A stretch of DNA of 64,000 nt from Lachnospiraceae bacterium YSB2008 (GCA_000687655.1 JHWR01000003.1:124001-188000), one strand, 5' to 3'; counted from the stretch's first letter, positions 17,302 through 26,394 are shown. Notes: generated by a model not told the origin, from the sequence alone. Numbers and translations: made by a program.

Positions 17302-18132
17302 ATGGATAAGCTTATAGAGTATTTACAATATCCTTTCGTCAGAAATGCATTGATAGTCGGAATCCTTATTGCACTCTGTTCATCACTGCTCGGAGTAACG
17401 CTGGTTCTCAGACGATTTTCATTCATAGGTGACGGACTTTCGCATGTGGCATTCGGAGCTATGGCTATAGCCAGCGTTCTCGGAATAACAAATGAAATGC
17501 CTATAGTCCTGGCGATAACAACTATCGCAGCGGTGCTTCTCCTTCGCACGGGAAAGAATACGAAGATCAAGGGTGACGCGGCGATAGCCATGATATCAGT
17601 CGGAGCACTTGCATTTGGTTACCTTCTGATGAATGTTTTCCCGAAATCGAATAATATATCCGGAGATGTCTGCAGTACGCTCTTCGGTTCAACGTCTATT
17701 CTGACCCTTTCCACATGGGAGGTATGGTTATCCATAATCCTTTCCATTGTAGTGGTAGGGATTTTTGTGCTTTTCTATAATAAGATATTCAGCATTACAT
17801 TTGACGAAGCATTTGCAAGAGCAACAGGCACTAAGGTAAATACTTATAACCTTATAATAGCGGTAGTAATTGCTGTTATCATAGTGCTTGCAATGAATCT
17901 TGTCGGATCGCTTCTTATATCGGCGCTGGTAATATTCCCTGCCCTTTCAGCCATGAGAATATTCAGGAGCTTTAAGTCAGTTACTATTTTCTCTGCGGCC
18001 GTGTCGGTTATCTGTGCACTTTCCGGAATGCTGATTTCCATTCTTGCAGGTACGCCGGTAGGATCGACCATAGTTGCAGTTGATGTAGTTGTTTTCTTTA
18101 TATGCTCCGTGATCGGACGGGTTCGGGCATGA
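17302..18132 (+). CDS. znuB: Metal (zinc) ABC transporter permease
   Basis: 276 residues from ATG 17302, with AAAGGAGG upstream inside the end of znuC. About 8-9 TM helices in the ABC-3 family arrangement: SLLGVTLVLRRFSFIGDGLSH near the start, then the coupling segment FDEAFARATG. It forms the membrane channel of the zinc importer. The operon ends at a strong terminator. Confidence 0.93.
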   Translation: MDKLIEYLQYPFVRNALIVGILIALCSSLLGVTLVLRRFSFIGDGLSHVAFGAMAIASVLGITNEMPIVLAITTIAAVLLLRTGKNTKIKGDAAIAMISVGALAFGYLLMNVFPKSNNISGDVCSTLFGSTSILTLSTWEVWLSIILSIVVVGIFVLFYNKIFSITFDEAFARATGTKVNTYNLIIAVVIAVIIVLAMNLVGSLLISALVIFPALSAMRIFRSFKSVTIFSAAVSVICALSGMLISILAGTPVGSTIVAVDVVVFFICSVIGRVRA

Positions 18133-18170
18133 TGCAACGGGCAGGTTCGAGCATAACGAAACAGATATGT

Positions 18171-18211
18171 GCGCCTTCGGCGCGGCGTGTGCCGCGGGAG
18201 GCGCTTTTTTT
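18171..18211 (+). terminator. Strong intrinsic terminator after znuCB
   Basis: GCGCCT pairs with AGGCGC and CGCGGC with GCCGCG around a GTGT loop, followed by seven T residues (18205-18211). Confidence 0.92.
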
Positions 18212-18234
18212 ATATGTATATACGTTGAACTGCT

Positions 18235-18264
18235 TTGACATGGTATATCCGTGTGGTTTATAAT
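18235..18264 (+). promoter_or_regulatory. Promoter of diguanylate cyclase operon
   Basis: TTGACA (18235-18240), 18-bp spacer, TATAAT (18259-18264). Initiation near 18271 would leave about 60 nt before the ATG chosen at 18331. Confidence 0.85.
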
Positions 18265-18330
18265 TAAACCGTATATGCTTAATCAATCCATATGCTCCAT
18301 CGGATTGACATCAGGAGGAAACATCAGGAT

Positions 18331-19587
18331 ATGGAGATATTGACATCATCAGGGAAAAAGAGAACAGTTCTCATAGTATCAGACGGAGTAAATGATCTGA
18401 TACCACTTAAGGAAGTCATAGATAAGAATTATAAAACCATATATGTAGATCAACCGACGGCTGACTTTCAGAAGGTAAGGCATCTGGCAGGCAACCTTTC
18501 AGCTGCCATCATATGCGCGTCTGATGCGGCGGCTAATGATTTTGCGATTTTTGACTGGATATCACAGGACAGCTTCGTGGCATCAGTTCCGCTTCTTATA
18601 TATTGCGGAAATGAATCGGATATGTCTATCGCAGGCGAATTCTTTAAGAGAGGAGCGGTAGATGTTATAACTCCTCATTTAAATGATGAAATCATCTACA
18701 ACAGACTGGAGAATTCGATCAGGCTCAGAGATTCCGCTACGTTTTATGAGATAGAGCGGATGCTGAAGGAGCTTCCTTCAAATATCTATCTTAAGGATTC
18801 TGAAGGAAAGTATGTCTTTGCGACACATTACTGGCATCATCTGGATCAAGACAATGATCCTGACTGGACCATAAGAGGAAAGACTGATCTTGATATCCGT
18901 AAGGATAAGGAGAATGCAGCGAAAGCCATGGCCAGTGATATGGAGATACTCCGTACCGGCAAAGGCACGAATTACATAATAGAAGAGAAGGCTGACGGAG
19001 TCAGTGATTATCTCGAGCTTATCAAAAGACCGGTCTACGATGAAAAGGGAAATGTAACGGGAATTATTGCCCTCATCAATGATGTTACAGAGCAGCAGCT
19101 TCTAAAGATGAGCCTTGAAGAGAAGGCTATGAAGGATGAGCTGACAGGAGCATACAACAGATACTTCTTCGATAGCTATATATCTTCGCTCGAAAGAACG
19201 CATAGTATACCTGTGAGTTTCATATCAGCAGACTGTGATGGACTTAAGATTGTAAATGATACCTATGGTCATCTGATGGGTGATGAGTACCTTCGTATTT
19301 CAGTGCTACTGTTCAGAACAGTAATGCCTGAAAACTGCGAGATATTCCGTACCGGTGGAGATGAGTTTCTCATAGTACTTCCGGGGATGACGGAGGATAT
19401 AGCAAACGAATATATAGAAAAACTTGAGAAAGAGTCAGAACAGTTCTCCATAAGAGACTGCAGACTTCGAATATCCTGTGGTGCATCATGTCTTTCCGAA
19501 CTGACACAGTCGGTTAAAAAGATTATAAATGATGCAGATCAGAGGATGTATGAAAATAAACGTCAGAGAAAGCTGGAAATGAAATGA
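18331..19587 (+). CDS. Diguanylate cyclase with receiver-like and PAS domains
   Basis: About 418 residues. ATG 18331 is chosen because AGGAGG lies 12 nt before it, while ATG 18292 has no SD. The N-terminal third resembles a receiver fold, but the phospho-acceptor position reads IICAS instead of an Asp. A PAS domain follows (ELPSNIYLKDSEGKYVFAT to FINDVTEQ-like end), then GGDEF (from KDELTGAYNR). The active site RTGGDEF is intact, so it should make c-di-GMP. The inhibitory RxxD site before it is absent (ENCE there). Membrane segments are absent, so it is cytoplasmic. It overlaps the following lipoprotein gene by 4 nt. Confidence 0.88.
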   Translation: MEILTSSGKKRTVLIVSDGVNDLIPLKEVIDKNYKTIYVDQPTADFQKVRHLAGNLSAAIICASDAAANDFAIFDWISQDSFVASVPLLIYCGNESDMSIAGEFFKRGAVDVITPHLNDEIIYNRLENSIRLRDSATFYEIERMLKELPSNIYLKDSEGKYVFATHYWHHLDQDNDPDWTIRGKTDLDIRKDKENAAKAMASDMEILRTGKGTNYIIEEKADGVSDYLELIKRPVYDEKGNVTGIIALINDVTEQQLLKMSLEEKAMKDELTGAYNRYFFDSYISSLERTHSIPVSFISADCDGLKIVNDTYGHLMGDEYLRISVLLFRTVMPENCEIFRTGGDEFLIVLPGMTEDIANEYIEKLEKESEQFSIRDCRLRISCGASCLSELTQSVKKIINDADQRMYENKRQRKLEMK

Positions 19588-20228
19588 GAAAGATTATTTC
19601 AAATGTAAAAGTATATATCCTTGCAGCGGCAATTTCAATTACATGCCTTACCGGATGCGGAAGCGATACCGTCGAAGGTATGATAGATGAACAGAAAACC
19701 GATACAGAGGTAACGACGGAAGCAACTACCGCTGCTACCACTGAGGAGGTTACTGAGGCAACTACAGAAAAGGCAACCGAAGAGAAGACGACCGAAGCTG
19801 ATACCGAAGATAAAACAGAGGATTCATCTGAGGACAAAACAGAAGCCTCAAAGGACGGTTCGGACTCAGGCGATGATACTGCAAAGGATGACGGAACTAT
19901 AGACCTCGACCTTACCAACATGAGCAGTACCATGGTTTATTCTGAGGTTCTGAATATGATGAGTTACCCTGACGACTATAAGGGTAAGAGAATCAAGATT
20001 ACCGGAACATATTATTCGGTCGTTGACAGCAACAATGGTAATACCTACTATTACTGCCTTATTCAGGATGCGACTGCATGCTGTGCAAACGGACTTGAGT
20101 TTGTTCTGAATGACGGAAATTACCCGGATGAGAATACTGAGATTACTATCGACGGTGTTTTTACAACTTATTTTGAGGGCGATTTTGAATACGTAACTTT
20201 GCTTGATGCAAAGCGTGATGATATATAA
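19584..20228 (+). CDS. Lipoprotein with Thr/Glu-rich linker and OB-like C-terminal domain
   Basis: 214 residues. A signal peptide ends in a lipobox (CLTGC, Cys about residue 25). Residues about 40-105 are a low-complexity linker of Thr, Glu, Lys and Asp that would hold the C-terminal domain away from the membrane. The C-terminal domain (about 115-214) has a beta-rich pattern (GKRIKITGTYYSV, ITIDGVFTTYF) typical of small OB-type folds. Translationally coupled to the diguanylate cyclase (ATGA overlap), so the two may share a surface or biofilm role. No known family was recognised with certainty. Confidence 0.7.
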   Translation: MRKIISNVKVYILAAAISITCLTGCGSDTVEGMIDEQKTDTEVTTEATTAATTEEVTEATTEKATEEKTTEADTEDKTEDSSEDKTEASKDGSDSGDDTAKDDGTIDLDLTNMSSTMVYSEVLNMMSYPDDYKGKRIKITGTYYSVVDSNNGNTYYYCLIQDATACCANGLEFVLNDGNYPDENTEITIDGVFTTYFEGDFEYVTLLDAKRDDI

Positions 20229-20237
20229 GGAGATTAA

Positions 20238-20879
20238 TTGAAGGCAATAATATTTGATCTTGACGGAACATTACTGTATACGCTTGAAGACCTTATGATT
20301 TCCGTGAATTATGTGCTGAAAAAGCATGGCATGAAGGAACGTACGCTGGATGAGATAAGGATCTTTGTCGGAAATGGAATTAGGAAGACTCTGATCAGGG
20401 CAGCTGATCCGGGAACACCCGATGATGAAATAGATGTAATGTATGACGAATTCGGCGAGCATTACAGCGAGCATTGCGTGGACAATACGAAGCCTTATGA
20501 CGGAATCATGGAGATGCTGGACAGGCTCCATAGAGCCGGATATAAGATGGCTATAGTATCGAACAAGTATGACCCTGCAGTTAAGGAACTGAATGAGAGA
20601 TTCTTCAGTGACTACATTAAAGTGGCTATAGGTGAAACGCCGGAGATCAGAAAGAAGCCGGCACCCGACACTGCCATCACAGCTATGAAGGAACTTGGAG
20701 TAAGCAGTAGTGAAGCTATCTACGTAGGAGATTCAGATGTCGATATCGAAACCGCTAAAAATGCAGGACTATCCTGCATATCGATAACCTGGGGCTTCCG
20801 TCCCCGAGAGTTCCTTCTGGAACATGGCGCAACAAAACTGGCAGACACACCGCAGGAGCTGACAGACATATTCTGCTGA
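20238..20879 (+). CDS. HAD-superfamily phosphatase (phosphoglycolate phosphatase-like)
   Basis: 213 residues beginning at TTG 20238, which has AAGGAG 5 nt upstream and places the catalytic motif at the very N-terminus. Motif I is FDLDGTLLYT (nucleophile and acid Asp), motif II IVSNKYD, motif III the Lys in RKKPAPD, motif IV VGDSDVD. The helical cap of about residues 15-80 is of the Gph/YqaB type. Likely hydrolyses a small phosphate ester such as 2-phosphoglycolate; exact substrate unknown. It is the last gene before a terminator. Confidence 0.87.
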   Translation: MKAIIFDLDGTLLYTLEDLMISVNYVLKKHGMKERTLDEIRIFVGNGIRKTLIRAADPGTPDDEIDVMYDEFGEHYSEHCVDNTKPYDGIMEMLDRLHRAGYKMAIVSNKYDPAVKELNERFFSDYIKVAIGETPEIRKKPAPDTAITAMKELGVSSSEAIYVGDSDVDIETAKNAGLSCISITWGFRPREFLLEHGATKLADTPQELTDIFC

Positions 20880-20888
20880 TAACTATTA

Positions 20889-20932
20889 AAAAGGACGATT
20901 CCGAATGATTAGCTATTCAGAATCGTCCTTTT
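20889..20932. terminator. Bidirectional terminator
   Basis: AAAAGGACGATTC pairs with GAATCGTCCTTTT, extended by GAAT/ATTC inside. It has T-rich ends on both strands and lies between two convergent genes. Confidence 0.9.
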
Positions 20933-20947
20933 GGTTATTGTTATTGA

Positions 20948-21574
20948 TTATTTCTTACGAGGCCCCGGAAGGATTCGGTTTGTGTGAGTATAATAATCAG
21001 AATACTCATCACCGAATTTCTCAAGCAGCCATACCTCTTCGGTCTTCTTCAGCATGATTGTTAATGCAATCCAGAAGAATATCGGAAGTACGTACATATA
21101 AGCATTTCCGGAAATGAAAAGAACTCCGGTATAAATTCCGAGCAGTGCCGCATATATAGGGTTTCTGGTGTATTTATAGATTCCTGTTGTGCAGAGCTTG
21201 TTGGACATGATGTGAGCATCTATCTGTGAATTGACTATGGCATCAACCCATATCTTTACAGATGCAATGATAATTATTACTCCAAATCCTATATACATAT
21301 AACGTAGAAAGTTCTTCGGGATTCCATTACTGATAGGCGATATGTGACCGGCTACAACCGCAGCTAATGTAACTATAGCGCAAGGTATGGACCACTTAGG
21401 ACCGACTCCGTATATAGGAAGATGGTCGCTGTGATCTGCCGTAACGCTTTCAGTCATGCTGCCTTCAAGATCACTGAATTCGTTGCTTTCTTCCTTCTTG
21501 ACATCAACTGTCTTTTCCTCTTTAACTTCTTCTTTTATTTCTTCTGCTGTAACTTCGTTTATTTCATTATCCAT
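20948..21574 (-). CDS. Isoprenylcysteine carboxyl methyltransferase-like membrane protein
   Basis: 208 residues. A charged, Glu/Lys-rich N-terminal tail (about 1-45) precedes 4-5 TM helices. The C-terminal half has the ICMT/PEMT signature: GIYKYTRNPIYAA (the RHPxY-like SAM/lipid motif with Asn for His), then E in KKTEEVWLLEKFGDEYSDY and TNRILP at the end. Such enzymes methylate lipids or lipophilic thiols at the membrane. It diverges from the acyltransferase operon with about 250 bp between. Substrate unknown. SD is GTGAGG. Confidence 0.75.
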   Translation of the reverse strand: MDNEINEVTAEEIKEEVKEEKTVDVKKEESNEFSDLEGSMTESVTADHSDHLPIYGVGPKWSIPCAIVTLAAVVAGHISPISNGIPKNFLRYMYIGFGVIIIIASVKIWVDAIVNSQIDAHIMSNKLCTTGIYKYTRNPIYAALLGIYTGVLFISGNAYMYVLPIFFWIALTIMLKKTEEVWLLEKFGDEYSDYYTHTNRILPGPRKK

Positions 21575-21821
21575 GCTAAAACCTCACTCAATCATATATG
21601 TAGAAAACGCCGCATGATGCGTGGACGTCATGTCAAACTGCAAGCGTTTCATTTCCACGCAAAATGATACCATTCTTAGGGAAAACATTCAAGCTTGTCA
21701 CGGATTATTCATCATTTACCATACATTACTTTTATTATATAATACTAGGGTCATTTAGATTAGTTTCATAAAAACATGGAAAGGAAAGTAATGATTATTT
21801 CGGTCATTACACATTGCAATC
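21575..21821. promoter_or_regulatory. Divergent region with promoter of the acyltransferase operon
   Basis: TTTACC (21715-21720), 17-bp spacer, TATAAT (21738-21743) faces the acyltransferase operon. A perfect inverted repeat TGCGTGGA (21618-21625) / TCCACGCA (21654-21661) with a 28-nt gap lies nearer the minus-strand gene and might be an operator. Confidence 0.5.
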
Positions 21822-21832
21822 ATGGCGAATGA
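21791..21832 (+). CDS. Possible 13-codon leader ORF overlapping the acyltransferase start
   Basis: ATG 21791 has AAGGA 5 nt upstream, while the acyltransferase ATG at 21822 has no SD. The small frame (MIISVITHCNHGE) stops at 21830-21832, overlapping the larger gene's first codons. Translation of the larger gene may depend on it. Weakly supported. Confidence 0.3.
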   Translation: MIISVITHCNHGE

Positions 21833-22973
21833 TGTAACTGCTAAGAAAAAACCATTAACACGTTTCGGCGAATTTGACTTCCTGAAGGCAGCCGCCATAC
21901 TCGGACTTCCTGCTGTTCATCTTCTTGAGGAAGCTATGGAAGGTGGATATGCCAGTGCCGGACTTGAGAAATTCGGATTCATGATTATCGGGCTCTGTGC
22001 CTTCGGACCATCCGTATTCATGATATGTATGGGCTTCGGAGTCGGTGGCGGACGAATGAATGTAGATGCGCTTAGAAGAAACGGTATCCAGTTCCTTCTG
22101 ATCGGTGCAATTCTGAATGTTCTCCGCTGGTTTATTCCGGGAATCCTTCAGTCAATACTGATTGACAAGAATCTGATTGATGATTTTGAATTCTGCATTC
22201 AGTCGGATATTTATTATTTCGTTGGAATTTTCTATATATTCTATTCAATCCTGAGACAGCTGAAGATTCAGTCACTCGGAACTATCGGAATCAGTATTGT
22301 GATGCTAACGATCAATACGCTGCTGACTCCATTTATGAGTACACATATAACCAATACTACACTTGCATGTTTAGTAGGTAACTTTGTATATGTAAATGAA
22401 ACGAGCTGCTTCCCGCTTCTTTCATGGGCTATATTCCCGAGCATAGGAATATTCCTCGGAGAGATCCTCAAGAAGTCAGATGAAGAGCAGCGTGAGAACA
22501 TAATGAAGAGAGTGCTCGACTTCTCAGCAGTTCTCTTCGTTTCATTCACTGTATTCCTTTGGACATATCATATAGATATAGAGAAGGCTCTTGTATCACC
22601 GGCAAATGAATACATCACGGACCTTCCGAATGTTGTACTTCTGGTCAGCCTTGCACTTTTCCTGGTTGCTCTTACATATTATCTGTGTAAGCATATCGGG
22701 GCATCCAAGTTTATGGAATTCATGTTAAGAATCTCAGCATTCATCATTCCATTTTACATGACTCAGTGGGTAATAATTGCGTGGATATTCTACGGAGTAG
22801 AAATCTGTCACGGTACTGAGGGATGCTTTAATCTGTGGTGGTATATCGGCTGCGTAATAGTTGTCACAGCTTTCTGTATATATGTTGCAACTAAACACGG
22901 AATGAAGCTCATGAAGGTGCTTCTCAAGGTAACTACATTTAAGAAGAAGAAAAAGAAGAAAGCGAAGGCGTAA
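21822..22973 (+). CDS. Acyltransferase-3-like multi-pass membrane protein
   Basis: 383 residues, about 10 TM helices, with a very basic tail (TFKKKKKKKAKA). The N-terminus FDFLKAAAILGLPAVHLLEE matches the first helix of membrane acyltransferase-3/heparan-glucosaminide-type proteins, with the characteristic His at residue 33. Such proteins pass acyl groups across or onto outward-facing sugars or lipids. The three genes that follow encode an acyl-AMP ligase, an acyl carrier protein and an Lnt-like acyltransferase, so a supplied acyl thioester is the likely donor. ATG 21822 has no SD; start or mode of initiation uncertain. Confidence 0.72.
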   Translation: MANDVTAKKKPLTRFGEFDFLKAAAILGLPAVHLLEEAMEGGYASAGLEKFGFMIIGLCAFGPSVFMICMGFGVGGGRMNVDALRRNGIQFLLIGAILNVLRWFIPGILQSILIDKNLIDDFEFCIQSDIYYFVGIFYIFYSILRQLKIQSLGTIGISIVMLTINTLLTPFMSTHITNTTLACLVGNFVYVNETSCFPLLSWAIFPSIGIFLGEILKKSDEEQRENIMKRVLDFSAVLFVSFTVFLWTYHIDIEKALVSPANEYITDLPNVVLLVSLALFLVALTYYLCKHIGASKFMEFMLRISAFIIPFYMTQWVIIAWIFYGVEICHGTEGCFNLWWYIGCVIVVTAFCIYVATKHGMKLMKVLLKVTTFKKKKKKKAKA

Positions 22974-22977
22974 GTGT

Positions 22978-24567
22978 ATGAGGAATAAAGCTTATCCATT
23001 TTATGAAATAGCTCCAAGAATAAAAAGCATCGCAGACATGCTTAAGATAAAGGCTGAGCAGACTCCGGATGACGTTGCTTTCAGATTCAGAAAAGGTCGT
23101 TCAGGCATCGCTGAGAAGACATATGCCGAGGTTTACGCTGAGGCAAAGAAATCTGCTCAGTGGATAGATAAGAATTATGGCAAAGGTAATCATATAGCTA
23201 TAATCGGTGAGAATTCCTATGAGTGGCTGATGGCATTTTTCGGAACACTCTGTTCAGGAAATGTGGCAGTTCCTATAGATAAGGAACTTCCTGCTGACGA
23301 GATAGAATGGCTTCTTCAAAAAGCTGATGTATCTAAGGTATTCATCTCAAAGACCTACAGCGATCTTGTTGAAAATGCAAAGAACGTGAAGGTAATGACT
23401 CTCAAAGAGCTTCAGACGGCGTACGAGGAAGAAGATGGCGAATTTACGTTATATGAGCCTGAGGAAAATAATGAAACGGGAACTATCTTCTTTACATCAG
23501 GAACATCCGGAAGAAGCAAGGGTGTTATACTCAGTCATGGCAACATAGTTTCAGAGATAAATGAAGCGTCCGCCATGTTTGATCCTGAAGGAAAATCAAC
23601 TCTTGTTGTGCTTCCGTTCCATCATACATTCGGACTTAATGTTGCAACTCTTATGGCTTACAATTACGGCGTAAGCATATTCCTTAATAAGAGCCTTAAG
23701 AGAGTTAAAGAGGATATTAATGAAGCTAAGCCAGATGTAATGATGCTTGTACCACTGTTCATCGAAGCTTTCTATAAGCGTCTTAAGGACGGAATAGAGA
23801 AGAGTAGACAGAAGGCTAAAGTAGAAAAGGGCGTAAAGGTCAGCCAGGCATTCCTTAAACTTGGAATCGACAGACGCCGCATCATGTTTAAGCCTATAAT
23901 AGATATGTTCGGAGGAAACCTTAAATACATCATCAGTGGTGGTGCACCTCTGAATGCATTCTATGTAAAGGAATTCAGAAAGTTCGGTATAGAGATACTG
24001 AATGGATATGGTACTACAGAATGTTCACCTTGCGTTGCCATCAACCGAAACTATTTCAAGAAAGACGGCAGCGTAGGTCAGGTTATACAGGGAACTGAAA
24101 CAAAGATTTCAGACGAAGGTGAAGTTCTTTTTAAGGGAACTGTCATTATGCAGGGTTATTACAATGATCCTGAGAATACAGACGAGGCTATAAAGGACGG
24201 CTGGTATTCAACAGGCGACCTTGGATATGTAGATAAGGATGGTTTCCTGTTCCTTACCGGAAGAAAGAAGAATCTTATTATTCTCAGTAACGGCGAAAAC
24301 ATATCACCTGAAGAGCTGGAGAATGATATACAGATAGATCCGGGTGTATGCGAAGTCCTGGTATATGATAAGGATTCAAAGATCATAGCTGAGATATTCC
24401 CTGAAGAGGAATTCATGGGAAATAAGGAATACTTCGATGCTCTGATCGAGAAGGTAAATGAAGGACGTCCGGTTTATAAGCAGATTGCAAGTCTTAAGCT
24501 TCGAGATGAGGAATTCATCAAGAATGCAAGCAAAAAAATAGTTAGATATAAAAACATTCCACAATAA
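22978..24567 (+). CDS. Acyl-AMP/acyl-ACP ligase (AMP-binding enzyme)
   Basis: 529 residues of the ANL superfamily. The phosphate loop is TSGTSGRSKG (173-182), followed by FHHTFGLN, GYGTTE (A5), YSTGDLGYVDKDG (A7), TGRKKNLI (A8) and the A10 lysine in SKKIVRY near residue 520, so the adenylation machinery is complete. It would activate a carboxylic acid as the AMP ester and load it onto the carrier protein encoded 24 nt downstream. The short linker to the acyltransferase (4 nt) makes one operon. The acid is unknown: a fatty acid is the simplest idea, an amino or hydroxy acid is possible. Confidence 0.88.
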   Translation: MRNKAYPFYEIAPRIKSIADMLKIKAEQTPDDVAFRFRKGRSGIAEKTYAEVYAEAKKSAQWIDKNYGKGNHIAIIGENSYEWLMAFFGTLCSGNVAVPIDKELPADEIEWLLQKADVSKVFISKTYSDLVENAKNVKVMTLKELQTAYEEEDGEFTLYEPEENNETGTIFFTSGTSGRSKGVILSHGNIVSEINEASAMFDPEGKSTLVVLPFHHTFGLNVATLMAYNYGVSIFLNKSLKRVKEDINEAKPDVMMLVPLFIEAFYKRLKDGIEKSRQKAKVEKGVKVSQAFLKLGIDRRRIMFKPIIDMFGGNLKYIISGGAPLNAFYVKEFRKFGIEILNGYGTTECSPCVAINRNYFKKDGSVGQVIQGTETKISDEGEVLFKGTVIMQGYYNDPENTDEAIKDGWYSTGDLGYVDKDGFLFLTGRKKNLIILSNGENISPEELENDIQIDPGVCEVLVYDKDSKIIAEIFPEEEFMGNKEYFDALIEKVNEGRPVYKQIASLKLRDEEFIKNASKKIVRYKNIPQ

Positions 24568-24591
24568 AAAAGTTAACGGAGGTAGCAAAAA

Positions 24592-24816
24592 ATGTTTGAC
24601 AGAACAGTAGAAATTCTTAAGGAATTCGTAGACGGTGACGAGGAAATAACGATGGACAGCGCACTCATCGATGATCTCGGACTCAGTTCACTTGATGTTA
24701 TCAATGTAGTAGCTGCATTTGAAGATGAGTTTGACATTGAGGTTCCTGACCGCGTGATTCCGACATTACGTACGGTAAAAGATATCGTAGATTATCTGGA
24801 GGAAAATGCAGAATAA
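24592..24816 (+). CDS. Acyl carrier protein
   Basis: 74 residues, acidic, four-helix ACP fold. The phosphopantetheine attachment site is Ser33 in DLGLSSLDVI. It is separate from the FabD/FabF gene cluster normally carrying the housekeeping ACP, so it is a dedicated carrier. It stands between the ligase and the Lnt-like gene, which starts 11 nt before the ACP stop. SD ACGGAGGT upstream of ATG. Confidence 0.92.
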   Translation: MFDRTVEILKEFVDGDEEITMDSALIDDLGLSSLDVINVVAAFEDEFDIEVPDRVIPTLRTVKDIVDYLEENAE

Positions 24817-26317
24817 GAAGGTAACAATATTTAGATTCATATTATTTCTGATCGGCTGTGTATTTTTCATAGTGCCGGTAATCAATACGGAGAGAGATGT
24901 TTTATACGTCATCTCTCCGTGGATTTATATTACCTGTTTTTTGTTCTTTACCAGGACGATTGAGAAGAAACGTGAGTGGATATTCTTTGGCTTAATGTTT
25001 CTTACATCCTGTGAGTTACGTTATATAGGCTTTTTAGGGGATACGGGTGAGATGTTCGATTTATATTCGGCACTGCTTCTCATCGTGCTGGCATCGGCGA
25101 CCATTATCCCTTATTTTGTTGACTTTTTTTATCTGAAAATGGGGCATGGAGTTCTGAAGGTTCTTGCGTTTCCTTTAACAAGACTTATGGCAGAGAGATT
25201 TTTGATAGGTCAGCAGTTCAATATCTCGCTGACTCAGTTTGGAAATAAACCCCTGATTCAGAGCGTTCCATTTTGGGGCGATGTTTTTGTTTCGTTCATA
25301 GTGGCCTTCCTGGCATCTGCAGTTGTTTATATGGTCATCAGAAGAGACAGCAAAATCATGGTCCGTACAGGTGTTATAACCCTTATAGTTTATGCTGTTT
25401 TATTGATAATCGGAGGAATAAGGTACGAAACATCCCATAATTGTGGCAAAAGCATACTGATGGCATATGCGTCAGGTCCTCAGAAATCCTATTATGAGAA
25501 TCCTTCGGAAGAAGATCCGGGATATGAGGATAATGTTCTTTATATAGAGAGGACGGCTTCTGAAGCGGCCGCAAATGGCGCTAAGCTCATAGCTTATGCA
25601 GAGGAAGCATTCATAATAAGCAGCACGGGAGAAGAGAATGATTTCCTCGAGGTAGCTGAGAGAGCTGCAAGGGAGAATGATATCTATATACTTGTATGCC
25701 TTGACGTTTTTTCCGGAGAAGAAGATTACTGGTACAATAAAGCGGCTTTAATAAGTAATGAGGGTGAATATCTGTCGGATTATCTGAAAACTTATCTTAT
25801 CCCTGTAGTTGAAGATTCTGAATATATAGAAGGAAATGGAGAGATTCCTTCCAATCATGTGATTATAGACGGAGAAGAGCATGTTATCTCATATTCAATA
25901 TGCTATGACGCTACATTCTCGAATTATATGCTGACTTCCGATAAGGATACAGATATATTCATCAGTCCATCCTGGGACTGGGACGAGATAGATGACCTTA
26001 ATTACCGACTGCAGGGAATGAGTGCGGTCGCAAGCGGCGTATCACTCTTTAAACCGACCGTGGATGGATGGAGTATTGTGACCGATGCTTACGGAAGAGT
26101 GACGTATAAAGAGAGTACACTTGGAAAAGATTATAACAACGTTTATTACGCGGAGGTTACTCCGGGAAAAACCATAACGTTATATAGATATATATATAAA
26201 ATCATGCTGTGTTTCTGGTCGGGTGCAGTAGCAATCATGATTATTGATATGATCAGAATAGTAATAAAAAGACTGAAGGCAAAGAAAGTTAAAGAAGTTG
26301 AGCAGAATAATTCATAA
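24806..26317 (+). CDS. Apolipoprotein N-acyltransferase-like (nitrilase-fold) membrane protein
   Basis: 503 residues. Seven or so TM helices (about 1-205) are followed by a nitrilase-type domain (about 215-460) and a final TM helix (about 468-488). The catalytic triad of Lnt is recognisable: Glu266 in AYAEEAF, Lys328 in YLKTYLIPVVE, Cys366 in SICYDATF. Lnt in proteobacteria transfers an acyl chain to the lipoprotein amino group. Firmicutes generally lack that enzyme. Here the gene overlaps an ACP gene and follows an acyl-AMP ligase, so the donor may be acyl-ACP and the acceptor may be another surface molecule. SD GGAGG inside the ACP gene. Confidence 0.78.
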   Translation: MQNKKVTIFRFILFLIGCVFFIVPVINTERDVLYVISPWIYITCFLFFTRTIEKKREWIFFGLMFLTSCELRYIGFLGDTGEMFDLYSALLLIVLASATIIPYFVDFFYLKMGHGVLKVLAFPLTRLMAERFLIGQQFNISLTQFGNKPLIQSVPFWGDVFVSFIVAFLASAVVYMVIRRDSKIMVRTGVITLIVYAVLLIIGGIRYETSHNCGKSILMAYASGPQKSYYENPSEEDPGYEDNVLYIERTASEAAANGAKLIAYAEEAFIISSTGEENDFLEVAERAARENDIYILVCLDVFSGEEDYWYNKAALISNEGEYLSDYLKTYLIPVVEDSEYIEGNGEIPSNHVIIDGEEHVISYSICYDATFSNYMLTSDKDTDIFISPSWDWDEIDDLNYRLQGMSAVASGVSLFKPTVDGWSIVTDAYGRVTYKESTLGKDYNNVYYAEVTPGKTITLYRYIYKIMLCFWSGAVAIMIIDMIRIVIKRLKAKKVKEVEQNNS

Positions 26318-26394
26318 TTCTTTCATAATACTTTAATTGAATTAGAGACTGCACAGTGATAAACTTCCGACTTAGAAATTGGATATTGTATACA

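Noticed and set aside
18133-18170. Direct repeat GGTTCGGGCAT / GGTTCGAGCAT after znuB
   Set aside because: Two imperfect short copies in GC-rich sequence next to a terminator; no further copies seen.
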